Below are positions 14,801-27,400 of a stretch of DNA of 64,000 bases, one piece after another. The notes beneath the pieces are model-generated. The model was not told the DNA's origin, made no database searches, and worked only from the letters and a program-made list of their open reading frames with translations. Position 1 is the stretch's first letter, and the number at the start of each line of letters is the position of its first letter. A program made the translations under genes and the position numbers. Source of the DNA: Vitrella brassicaformis (lineage: Eukaryota; Sar; Vitrellaceae); the NCBI GenBank assembly GCA_001179505.1, contig CDMY01000385.1, positions 94,753 through 158,752 on the forward strand, given 5' to 3'.

Positions 14801-17800
14801 TCCCCGCCTGCCCGCCCGATCAAACTGTGGTCGTCAGTTTTTCTCTGCTTTGCAATGCGCTGCCTGGGGTAGCACAACACAGAGAACAGCATGCTCTCAA
14901 GCTTCCAGTTGACTCTGTGTGTGTCTGTCTCCTTTCTATGTATGTATTTTTCGAGGTGGCTGGCGAACTTGGTGGCTGCGTTCATTCGTCTCTTCTCTCC
15001 TTCTCTGGCTGGCTGGCTGTCTGGCTGTTCGGGCGCTGCGGGTCTGTGGGTCACGTCACACACAGGGAGGGGAGGGGAGAGAAGGTCCGGTCCCTTGGTC
15101 GATCGGCTGCTTGGCGGGCGGGCGGGCGGGCAGGCAGGTTGTATAGGCATTCACACATTCGTATTCGTTATATATTCGTTTGTCCGTTTTCTTTGATTGT
15201 TTGTGGGGTCGATCGATCGGTCGATGTGTATGTGTGGATGTATATACATGTGTGTGTATCACTCACTCACTCTCTCTCTCTCTGCGGCTGGTCGGTCGGT
15301 CGGTCGGTCGGTCGGGCACTCATCCACTTCCTCTCACTTACTTGCCTCGCTCTCCTCTCTATCCGTCTGTGTGTCGTGTTGTGTTGTGTTGTGTTGTGCT
15401 GCACAGTGCTGGGTGACACGGTGTATACTAGGTAGCTCTCTGCCTGTCCTCTCTCCCTTGGTCCTGCCAAGACGTGCCCTCTCTCACTCGCCGTGCCTCA
15501 CGATGGATGGATGGATGGATGGAGTTTCATTGTCGATTGGCTGGTTGGCTGGCTGTTTGCTCTCCTCGTGCTATGTGGGTGTTGGTTCGGTGGGTCAGTC
15601 AACAGGTGTGTGTTCGGTTGGTCGGTCGGTCGTACTTTCTTGTGTGTCTTGTCGATGGATGGATGGATGGATCGGCTGAGTGAGCTGCTTTTAACATTTA
15701 AGGCCGGCACGTGTGCAATGGCATGGGTGCTGCAGTGTGTGCTGTGCGTACCTTGTCTGTGAGCCTGTCTGTCTGTCTGTCTGTCTGCAAAGGGCCTTTT
15801 TGAAACCAACACCAGCAAGGAAGTCAAGTCGATCGATCGATCGACAGCCATCCCCCGCCTCCCACCCACCCCCTCACTCACTAGACCCCCCCGATTCATA
15901 CATAGCCTGCCTGCTGTGTGTATGTATATATATCCGCCTGCTGTGTGTGTGCGTCCGAGACGAATGGATGGTATGGATGATCATGGTATGGTATACACGT
16001 GTGACAGCCAGCACTGTGTGATGCACCCATCTTTTTGCGTACGTACACAGTGGATCGATGCATCGCCTGTGTGTGTGTCTGTGTGTGGTGTTTTTCCCCT
16101 GCTCCATCTGAGTCTCTCTCTTTCTTGCCGCCCGCCTACGGCGTGCGTGGGTGGGTGCGTGCGTCTCACTGCATTGCGGCTCTGGAGAGAGCCTAGGGCA
16201 TGCTCGTAAGCCGTTATCACGACCGACCGACCGACCGACAGACAGCCAAGCCGAAGGCCCGACCGACCGCTTTTATTGATGTGCGTACGTCACATGCGTA
16301 TGGATGTGCTGTGTGTGTGTGTGTTGGTGAGAGAGTGCATGGCGTGAGGTGAGCAGTCAGTCGTGTATGGGCAGTCAGTCAGTCCGTCCTGCTGTGATGC
16401 GATGCGATGTGTGTCCCAGTCAGCGAGTGTGACCTTTTTTGTGTGTATGTCCGTCCATCTGTCTGTCTGTCTGTCTACGCGTACCAGCTGAGGCCAACCC
16501 ATTTATCTACAGCCAGCGACAAACGAGGGAGGGAGGGAGGGAGGGAGTAAGGGAGTAAGGGTGCGTGTTGTCCACCGGAGGGCATTGCACACACAATGGC
16601 AAAGATACAGATTTTGATTATGCATGCGTACCGAGGCGAGGAGAGTGCAGTGCCCCCCTTTTTTGTTCCATGCTCACCCCACCCACGCAACGCACCGCAC
16701 CCCCTATACACACCTGCGATGCATTCCTTCATTTCTTCGTTCGTTGTGCTGGCTGGTGTGTGCATGTACGTATGCATCCATCCATCCATCCACCAACCTC
16801 ATCCCACCTACCATACGCACCCGCATCTCTCTCTCTGTTGCCTCTCTCTACCTCCCTCTCTCTAACCTTGATCCCTCCCGGCCAGCTGACGCGCCTGGGT
16901 TGGTTTTCCCTCTGCCTTGCCTTGCTTGAGTATTCCATTCATTCCTTAATTCGGCCGTCGTTGCGTACTTGTGTCTCGCTCGGCTTCCTCATTCGCGCGC
17001 GACGCACAACGTGTCAGCCACGCCCTCGGTCAACCAGTCAGACGGACAGGCAGACAGCAGGACAGACAGCGACAAGACAGCCAACACATTTAGTAAGAGT
17101 GAGCGACTGACCGGAACGAAGGAAGGAGCACATGCACATAAGTACGTGCACATAGACGAGGCCAGCGCGACGGGACGACGGCCGCACTGCTTACATCCGA
17201 TACTTACCTGCTGCTTACTTGCTATACTCTCTCGTGGGCGTGGGGTGGCCGGCGACGGTTTTGCCTGAATCGATCACAGCCAGCCGCATGCACCCATGCT
17301 TATCCATGCTTATCGATCCATCGTTCCCGAAGAACATACATGTGTGCGTGTATACTTGTCCTGTGCGTCGCTCCTTTTATATATGTGGCTCCCTCTATCT
17401 GCCGCAGGGTGCTTCGCTTCGGAGACGCGTCGGTCGGTGCAGTGTGTGCGTGTCGTGTCCATCTGTCTATCTGTCTGCATTAATTGCTGTACGTTACTTA
17501 CACGTGTGTCGTGTCGTGTCGTGTGGTGTTGTGTTGTGTGAGTACATCTGTCTGTCTGTGTATGATGTGGGTACTTACTCGCTGACCCGACAGCCGACTT
17601 GCACCTTGCTTGCTTGTAATTAACTAGGCACCTTCTTACTTGCCTGTTGCCATGTCTGCATGTGTGTATGTGTGGCTTGCCTTCCTCCCTATCTCTGTCT
17701 GTCTCCGTCTCCTCCCTCCTGCGCGTCAAGATGCGACAACACATGATGATGCACTCATGCGGTGGATGGATATGGCATGGAGAGACATATGATGTCCGGA

Positions 17801-18422
17801 CGCCGGCTGTGCGCGTAACTGCGTCACATCCACCTGTGTACGTGGATGGGATGATCACTCTGTGAAAGCTATTTATGAGCAGAGGAAAAATTACAAGATG
17901 GGGGCCTTAAGAAGGACCATGGATGACCAGATCGTGTGAATATTGACATCAGACAAATACATGCACACTGCAGGGTCCGAACACAAGCAAGAAGACGGTA
18001 AGAGATCCAAGACACTTCTCACTGCCTCCTGCTGACACTCACCGCGACTTTGACTCCCGCAAACACGTGCGGTGTCAGATGGGCGAGGAGCTCATCCAGT
18101 AAGTGCAGGGTTTCGAGAGCAGGGTTCGAGTGCATGCAGGGTTCGGTTCGGAAAAACCCTGCAGACGTGGACACTTTTGCTCCGGGAGGCCGAGCACGGC
18201 CCTCCATAGGCTGCCAGACAGTTGGGGTCGAACAGAGGTGCTCAAGGGAAAAGTTGCATGCAAAGACGGGGGGCGACTGGGGGCTTTGAGCGAGCTTCTT
18301 CATCGAGCGTGTCGCTGGGAGTTCCTCAATTGATGGTGGACTCACCGGCTGACCAAAATTCACCTGTTGCCATCGCTCACGAGCCACGCGACTGCGCCAA
18401 TCGCGATTGACCGCACTGCAGG
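11822..18422. repeat. Gene-free, simple-repeat-rich region between MAPK and dynein
   Basis: Plus-strand GT/T-rich simple repeats dominate: TGTC/GTCT (about 12085-12105, 14636-14670, 15765-15788), GTTTC (about 12868-12890), GGCT (about 13628-13650), GTAT (about 14236-14270), GGTC (about 15290-15315), GATG, GTGT (about 16310-16325). The longest open frame (14287-15435) is low-complexity and made of these repeats. From about 17870 to 18422 the repeats fade and the DNA becomes ordinary in composition; this part holds three GCAGGGTT copies and a hairpin just 5' of the dynein gene and is the likely promoter and 5' UTR. Confidence 0.65.
18102..18163. repeat. Three GCAGGGTT copies and a 9-bp hairpin upstream of dynein
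   Basis: Related copies TGCAGGGTTTCGAG (18104), GCAGGGTTCGAG (18119) and TGCAGGGTTCGG (18135) are spaced about 15 nt apart. The last copy pairs with AACCCTGCA at 18155-18163, giving a 9-bp perfect stem with an 11-nt loop. It lies about 260 bp 5' of the dynein start codon, so it could be a promoter or 5' UTR element. Function is not known. Confidence 0.5.
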
Positions 18423-21400
18423 ATGAGTACGCTTAGCACCGGGCCCGTTAATGGGCCTCTCCGACAGCGAGGCGTCTATTCGGAGGTGCTGGGACAGAAA
18501 AACATCGACACAGTCCAGGTACATGGCACAAATGCGCCAGCAATGACACACACAGGCAACAGGAATGACAGACAGGGCCGCGCCAGTGATCAATGCTGTT
18601 CCTGTACTTATGCATTGCCATCTCTGCATTGCCGTTGCAACACACACACCTTTGCTATGTGCTGCACGTGTGTGCGTGTGTGCGCAGAAGTCCGTCCGCG
18701 GCCCCACCCAAGAGCGGGATGTGTCGGGCGGCATCATCGAGATTGCCCCTCCCCGCGCCGCCACGTTCGTGCCCAAGGAGACTCCCGGTGCCACATCTGC
18801 CATGGCCCGCCCTCCCCCCACGAGCAAGGCCAGAGTTGACCCCAAGGTCATCGAGCCATACGTGCAGGTGCCCGGCAAGGCGCCGCGCAAGGTGATTGTC
18901 GAGAGGCGGAAGAAGCTCTATGAATCGCTCGACATAGCGGACCTGCTGAGGGAGAGAGGGGTGGACTATGGAGACCCACAATTCGACACGAGAAGATGGT
19001 ACATGTATGCTCAGATGACCCATGAATACACAGACACAGGGCAGGTGGCGTGCGCTGTTGCAGGCTTCCCCTGGAGCCGTTTGACGACACCGATTTCGAC
19101 ACATACACACTGGAGGAGTGGGTCCAGCAGGGCGTCAACGCACAGGGCAACTTCCTGCCGCTGCCCGCCAAGGGCCTCAGAATCGACGCCGATGGCATCG
19201 GCCTCTGGCGAGAGTGTCTCGTGTTTGGCGTGGACCCCAAGTCAAGGAAGATCGACGTCAGGTGGCACACCGACAACGTCGCAGCACAGCTTCCCAGGCT
19301 CAAATTGCTCTTTGATGTAGGGTGGGAGGGAGGGAAAGACAGAAGCAGTGTCGATTGGCATTCAACGTTGTGTGTTGGCTGGCTGGTTTCAGGCTGAGGA
19401 CCCAACCCTTTTTGCTGACCGTGTTGCCAAGGCTCACCAGCTGAGGCGTTTTTCCGAGAGTCTTATTTTGTACAATTTCTATATCGATAACATGCCCACA
19501 GAGGAGATTGCTGGACTCGGTAGGCACAAACAGAGCAACCAGTGCCGGATATCCACCCTTTCTTTGTGTGTTTCAGATGCTGATCAGGTGACTCGTTTGC
19601 TGGACAGTGCTCAGAACGTGCAGGCCGTCCGCGAGGCCCACCTCGACACGGCCGCCTTGCTCAAGGAGGTCAACCTTGACTTCGCCAGGACCATGAATAA
19701 GATCATTTTCGAACAGCACATGTCGGAACACCCCGGTGACATCTTGTACAAAGACCTAGAGCTCCCTCCACCCCCTGAAGCCCCACCCGTACCATGGTCA
19801 GTCTCCGCGCTTTTCTGCAAAGACACCCCTCCGTACCTCTTTCTTTGCGTATGTTAGGTTCGCTCTTGTGCCCACCCCAGCTCACAATTTCACTGACGCC
19901 TTCGCAAGTTTCTGTTTCTCCTCACTCTATATCAAGGGCGAGGTGGTCAAGGGTCTTTCGTCCATCCGGGCGGAGAATTCGGCCCTGCTCGATCACAATA
20001 TCTTCACGGTCACCTTTTCCAAGGCTCTCCGTCTGGACGAGTTCAAGCAGGTTGAGCGGACGGCCATCAGCCAGATGTCGTACCACCTCAAGGAGCACTG
20101 GGTGCAGAACATCCAGCGGATCATCATCAAGCAGTTCGAGAATGTGGGCAAGGGGTGGTTCAACATGCACGAGACCAACAAGGAGACGTACGAGTACGGC
20201 AAGCTCAAGAAGTTCCTCACCGTCGTCAGGTTCATGATGCAGGACACACTCAGGTACGCATGAGGTGAAAATTGCGCGGCGGAGTTGACACATGTTTGCT
20301 TTTGTAGGGATTTGACCATCAAGTCTCTGAAGACCTATTGCACATCGTTGAAGGGCTACGTACCCAAACTGGTCGACGTCAAGTCGGTCCATACAGTCGA
20401 GAACGAATGGAGGTGACATCGAAAAGAGACACAAGAACATGTCTCTCGATTTGTCTGCCGTCACGATGTCTCGCCCTGTCTCTTTTCATGACATCATTCT
20501 GCTCGTATCAGTGAAGAGTTCAAGCCGCACCTCGACGGGCCCCCCGAGCGCACGGCCCTGTTCGCCATCGAGCTGACCAAGACACAGGACAATGAGGGGT
20601 TCCAGTTCAGCACTGACCCAGCACAGTTCGTCGAAGCCACACTGGAGATCCTCGAAAAGGGGTAAGCAGCACTCGAAATTTCTCTCATATACATGTCTCC
20701 TTGCCTCTGTGTGTGTGTATCAGTTTGCAGCAGATGGGCGACATTCCGCAGCCCGAGAAGCTCATCCTGCCGCACCTGTTCAAGACGCAGCCTAAGCTGG
20801 TGCTGGCTTCAGTCAACCTCGACGAGGGCTGGGTGCAGGAGCTTCGCACCTCGCTGGACGATAGTCTCGAGACCAGCCTTCCATACATGACCGACTACCT
20901 GCAGTGCTTCCAGCAGTACATCGACCTTCTGAAGTTGGACCCCGCTGCTCACGTCAAGGCATTGCAGGAGCAGGAGACGCCTCCTTCCAACGACGATTTC
21001 GCCAAACAGGTGCAGGAGAACCTCGACAAGGAGCAGCAGCTGTATGGCAACATCCCGGAGACGCTCACCATCGGGCTGTTCCAGCTCAGCTGCAAGGAGA
21101 TCCGCAAGCTGCTGGGCGGCAAGCTCCACAGCCTGGCCGGGCTCATGCAGGACGTGCTGGCCGTGCGGCTGCGTGAGCAGTGCGCCACTGTGCTGGAAAG
21201 CTTCCAGGGCATGTATGTGCAGCTGCGGAAGAGCCCCAAGAACATCGAGGAGCTGTCGGAGCTGAGGGAGTACATGGCCAGCCTGCCGGCAGAGGTCGAG
21301 AAGCTCACCGTGGAGATCAACGCCAATATCGACCTCTTCTCGATCCTCGAAAACTTCCGGTTCCTTCTAGCGCGATTGGCTGTGCTGCATGTCTTTATGC

Positions 21401-24400
21401 ATGCATGTCTATGTATGTATGTGTGTGTCAGGTACAAGTTGAGTGCTGACGACCACCACACGCGCTGGAAGATGTTCGGGTCCCCGAAGGCGACATACGA
21501 CCTCATCGCGGCCACCGACGCCGCTCTCACCAAGGAGCGTGAGAACTTCTTCAACACCATGCAGTCACAGCAGTCGGAGTTCGACGAGACACTCAACGAC
21601 CTCGACGGCATCGTTGGAGACTTCGCACAGTACCATGACCTCACTAAGGTCAACTTATCCCTCTGCGCATCATCAAGTGCCCCATACATGTACTTGCTTG
21701 TCTGCTGTGTGTGGTGCTCTCTTTCTTAGATTGACGAGATTGCTGCGAATGTGGCGTCGGTCAACGAGCGCCTGCAGCTGTCTCTGCAGCAGGCCAAGCT
21801 CTTCAACTCTCGGGAGGGCCTCTTTGGCAAGCACTCTACTGACTACACACGACTGCAGCGGATCGCAAAGGTACGGCAGCTAAACTAGCCATGGTAACCC
21901 ATCCACACATCTGTGCCTTGTCAGGATTTTGAGCCGTTCAGCAACCTGTGGACGATGACAGCGTCCTGGCTGGTGAATCGCAAGAAGTGGACCGACGGCG
22001 CCTTCGACCAGATCGACGCCAAGGCGCTGGAGGACCAGGTCATGAACGGGAGCAAAACCATGTTCAAAGTGGCCCGCGCTTTCCGCGACCGCGACAACCC
22101 CGAGGTGCTCAAGATAGCCGAGAAGATCCGGTCAGAGCTGGAGGAGTTCAAACCCTTCGTGCCGCTCGTGGTGGCTCTGCGCAACGACGGCATGAGAGAC
22201 CGACATTGGCAGCAGGTCTCAGACAAATGCAGCGTGCAGGTCTCACCCGCAATGGAAGACTTCACGCTGCGGTCGGTTGAACAAATGGGGGTGTGATTTG
22301 TCAAGGCATAGCAGCTTCTTTGCTCACTGCAGTCGGTTTCTGGAGTTGGGCATGCATGAGAGTGTGGATGCCATATCTGAGATCGGCGACAAGGCCGGCA
22401 AGGAGTTCTCCATCGAAAAGGTCAATCAAAAGAGACACATACCAGTGGATGCCCACATGTGCATCATCTCTTGGTCAGGCTTTGGCTAAGATGAAGAAGG
22501 ACTGGCACGGCATCGAGTTTGACGTCAGAGAGAAGTACCGCGCCACAGACACATATATCCTCAAGGGATCGGACGACGTAAGGCACACACACAGACGCGC
22601 AAAGCACCAGGGATGTTGTCATGTCTCTCCTGGCTGTAGGTGAGCGCGTTGCTTGACGAGCACATCCTGACGTCCCAGGCGATGCAGTTCAGTCCGTTCA
22701 AGAAGCCCTTCGAGGAGGAGATAGAGGAATGGGCCGCCAAGCTTATGACCGTCTCCGAGACACTCGACGAGTGGCTCAAGTGCCAGCGGTCGTGGCTCTA
22801 CCTGCAGCCCATCTTCGACTCACCCGACATCATGAAGCAGCTACCGGCCGAGGGCAAACGCTTCAAGTCCGTCGACAACATGTGGCGCAGCACCATGAAG
22901 CAGACACACGACAACCCGGGTGCACTCGAAATGTGCGCACGGGAGGGACTGCTCGAGAAATTCCAAGAGGCAAATAAGAACCTCGAGCTCGTCCAGAAAG
23001 GTGCGCTGTAGACTCATCGACGACGCGTCTCTGTCGAACCAACGGTTGTCTTGTCTGTCGCATGTATGCAGGTTTGGATGATTACCTGGAGACGAAGCGC
23101 AGTCTGTTTGCCCGCTTCTACTTCCTGTCCAATGACGAGCTGCTGGAGATCCTCTCGCAGACCAAAGACCCAACGCGCGTCCAGCCGTAAGCAACACAAT
23201 CATGACAGACACAGACCGCCGCTGCCGACAACCCATCAATCACTGTGCACGGTGCAGTTTCCTGAAGAAGGTGTTTGAGAGTATGGCCAAGCTTCAGTTC
23301 CACGAGGACTACTCGGCTAACGCCATGTACAGCGGCGAGGGCGAGAAGGTGCCGTTTGTGGAAACCATCTACACCAAGGACAAGAATGTCGAGACCTGGA
23401 TGACCGAGATTGAGATACAGATGAAGAAGGCCGTCAGAGACGTCCTGTACAAATCTATACTCGACTACCCTACAAAGCCAAGGTGATTCATTGATCCATG
23501 CCTAGATGGACGCATGAGTGGGAAGATTGCCATGTCTCTTGTGACTTTGCTGTTGGTTGATGCAGAGCCGAGTGGGTGTTGGTGCATCCCGGTCAGTGTG
23601 TGCTGAATGGGAGCCAGGTGCACTGGACGAGCGAGGTGGAGGAGGCCATCCAGAACGGGACGGTCAAGCAGTACTGGGAGGGCCTCAACCGTCAGCTCCT
23701 CGATATGGTGGCACTTGTCCGCACGGGCCTCAACAAGATGAACTCGATCAGCGTGGGTGCGCTGATCGTCATCGACGTGCACGCCAAGGACGTGGTGGAG
23801 AATTTGGTCAAGGAGAAGATCGACAACATTTCTGCCTTTGAGTGGATCGCCCAGCTGCGCTACTACTGGCAGAACGACGACTGCTGGTGCCAGTGCGTGC
23901 AGACAAACTTCCCTTACGGATACGAGTACCTCGGCAACAGCATGCGACTTGTCATCACACCACTCACCGACATGTGCTACATGACGCTGCTCGGTGCACA
24001 GCAGCTCAACCTCGGTCAGTCCATGTGGAGCAGAACCCACCCTCACATCACGCCAATTGCACCCCGTGTCTCCTCCCTTTTGTGTGTGGCTGTGTGTGCA
24101 GGTGGCGCCCCGGCCGGCCCGGCTGGTACGGGCAAGACGGAGACAACGAAGGATCTGGCCAAGGCGCTGGCAAAGCAGTGTGTGGTGTTCAACTGTTCTG
24201 ACATGATGGACTACATCATGGTGGGCAAGTTCTTCAAGGGCCTGGCCTCCTCTGGCGCATGGTGCTGCTTCGATGAGTTCAATCGCATCAACATCGAGGT
24301 GCTCTCCGTCATTGCACAGCAGCTGCTCATCCTCTTCGGCGCAAAGGGGGAGCTCGCCGGATTCAACGACTCCAAGGCACGCACTTGTTCGTTCACGGCC

Positions 24401-27400
24401 AGGAATCGACTGCACACGTGACAGACAGGATGTGTGTGTGTGCAGGAGGTAGATTTTGAGGGTTCAGTGATCCGGATGTACCCGACTTTCAACGTGTTCA
24501 TTACGATGAACCCGGGCTACGCCGGCCGCACTGAGCTGCCCGACAACCTCAAGGCGCTCTTCAGACCGATGGCCATGATGGTCCCCGACTATGCCCTCAT
24601 CGGTGAGATCATGCTCTACTCATTCGGATTCGACCAGGCCCGCGATCTGGCCAGGAAGATGGTCGCCACATTCCGACTGTCGTCCGAACAGCTCTCCGCA
24701 CAGGTGGATATGCACATCGATGCCAACAGTCTCTCTGTCGGTCTCCTCCCATGGCTGGCTGCTTGTCGACAGGATCACTACGATTACGGTATGAGGGCTG
24801 TGCGATCGGTCATCAATGCTGCGGGCCTGCTCAAGCGAGCTGACCCAGGTAACACACACAGACAGATAGGGAGACACACAACGACACGCATACGGCCTGA
24901 GACCGAATAGTTGTCTTGTATGTATGTATGTCTCTTTCCTTCTGTGTGTTGATTTGATTTAGACATGGACGAGGACAAGCTGCTGCTGCGTGCGCTGCGA
25001 GACGTCAATGTGCCCAAGTTCCTCAAGGACGATCTGCCCCTGTTTGAGAACATCATCATCGATCTGTTCCCGGGTGTGGAGCGGCCTAAGATCGACTATG
25101 GCAGGCTGCTGGATGCCATCCACGAGTCGTCCAAGGGGCTCAACCTGCAGCCGGTGGACCCCTTTGTGGCCAAGGTGATCCAGCTCTACGACACCATCCA
25201 GGTGCGACACGGTCTCATGCTCGTCGGACCAACCGGCGGCGGCAAGACATGCAACTATCGAGTGCTCCAGAAGGCATGCACGTCGCTGAAGGAGTTGGGC
25301 AAGTTCGAACCTGTAAGCACGAAGGACACACACTGTGCTAATGTGACTCGGGGCGTGTGCGTGTGCGTGTGGGCTTTTGTCCGTCTGTCAGGTGCACGTG
25401 CACTGTTTGAATCCCAAGTCGATAACGATGGGTCAGATGTACGGCCAGTCGGATCCCATCACACAAGAGTGGACCGACGGGGTGCTCAACATACTCATGA
25501 GGTGGGTCGGCCGGCAGCAGAAGACACGGAGATACTAGTGCTATGCCTTAACCTCTTCTCGCCTTTCATCTTTCGCAGGGCAGCGGTGAAGGACACTTCG
25601 GAGGACAAGCACTGGATCATGTTTGACGGGCCAGTGGACGCCATCTGGATTGAGAACATGAACACCGTGCTCGACGACAACAAGAAGCTCTGCCTCAACT
25701 CGGGTGAGATCATCGCCCTCTCGCCGCAGATCACCGTCATGTTTGAGGTGGAGGACCTCGCCGTCGCCTCGCCCGCCACTGTAAGCCGATGCGGTATGGT
25801 CTACATGGAGCCTGGCGCGATGGGGCTGGAGCCCTTAATCGACTCATGGATAGAGCAGCTGCCCTCGACGTTCCGACAGAGCCACAAGGACCTCCTCCAC
25901 ACACTCACCAAGGGATTCATACCAAACGGCATCAACTTCATCAGGAAATCATGCAGAGAGGTCAGCCGGCAGATGGACAGAGAGAGACACGTGTATTGCT
26001 TTGCATGGGTGGTGTGGTCAGATGGTGACGACGATGGACAACAACTTGTGTGCGTCGTGTCTGCGTCTCATGGACTGCTACTTCGACTCCTACCGCCCGA
26101 CAGAGGTCAAGACCCCGTCCAAGGAGGAGCTCGACGAGCTGCAAAAACAACTCGTTCCCATATTCATATTCTCGCTCGTCTGGTCCGTCGGCATCACCAC
26201 CGACCGTAAGACCACACTCCTTAAGACAGGGAGTTTTCTTTGAAGCGAGCCTTTGTGTGTGTATGTGTCTTTGTTAAGAGCACGGCCGGTCTCTGTTCAA
26301 CGATTGGTTGTGGCGTGAGTTGATAAAGCAAAACCAGCGGCCTCCCGGTCTCAAAGACGACGCCTTCCTCTATGACCTCTGCTACAACGTGGAGAAGTCA
26401 GAATGGGTCGGATGGATGGAGGTAAGTACGGGAGCAGAAACACAGCCAGTTCGGGAGCAGAAACACAGCCACACTATGGCCATGGCCCACAGGCACTCTA
26501 CTAGTCGCTCCTTCCATCTCTCTGCAGACCATCCCAGGGTACTCGCCCCCTTCCCAGTCGACCTACGACGGGATTGTGGTGCCGACGCTCGACTCGGTCC
26601 GCATGACTGCCGTGTTCAAGACCCTGGTGCTCAACAGGCATCACGCGCTGTGTCCAGGGCCGACGGGCACCGGCAAGACGGTCAACATCTCACAGTATCT
26701 GGGAAGGGAGGCGCCCGAGTACCTGCAGTCCGTCTTCATCACATTCTCGGCCCAGACACACGTCAACCAGCTGCAGGATTTGCTGGACGGCAAGTTTGAG
26801 AAGAGGCGGCGTGGTGTCTTCGGTCCACCGGCACGTAAGGTGTTTGCGATATTCGTGGATGACTTCAACATGCCCAAGAAGGAGGAGTATGGTGCACAGC
26901 CGCCGCTGGAGCTGCTGAGGCAGTGGTTCGACCACAAGGGATGGTACGACAGGAAGGAACTCACATTCAGAGAGATCGTCGACGTCTGCATGGTGGCCGC
27001 TATGGGTCCGCCCGGCGGAGGCCGCACCTTCATCTCCAACCGGGTCATCCGCCACTACAACGTGCTGACGTATCCCGACCTGGGCAAGACGTCGATTGCC
27101 ACCATCTTCAACACCATCCTCAAGTACCTCTTCGCGCCCTTCGACGAGTCGATCCAGAAGATCACCGAGACACTGGTGGAGTCCCAGATCACCGTCTTCG
27201 AGAAGGCGCTGAAGGAGCTGCTGCCCACACCCAGCAAGTCCCACTACACTTTCAACCTGCGAGACATATGGAAAGTCTTCCAAGGAGTCTGCTCACTCTC
27301 GCCAAAGATTATCAACAACAAATTACAGGTGAGTGGGGTGATGCTTGGTGAGACACAGCTTATCACCGCTCTCTGGTGTCCGTCTGGAACAGGTTCTGCG

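Noticed and set aside
14287-15435. Open frame of 382 codons on the plus strand
   Set aside because: Built from GTCT, GGTC, TCAC and GATG repeats; Cys/Ser/Leu/His low complexity, no domain, and lies inside the repeat block.
18104-18146. GGGTTCGAG resembling a tRNA T-arm (B box)
   Set aside because: No matching A box, acceptor stem or cloverleaf; explained by the GCAGGGTT repeat.
18019-18387. 122-codon minus-strand frame head-to-head with the dynein
   Set aside because: Less repetitive than its surroundings, but starts 36 bp from the dynein ATG, has no family resemblance or clear intron, and overlaps the hairpin element; best seen as promoter/5' UTR.
23465-24415. 316-codon minus-strand frame opposite dynein exons
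   Set aside because: Antisense shadow; the plus strand encodes the AAA1 region with conserved motifs.
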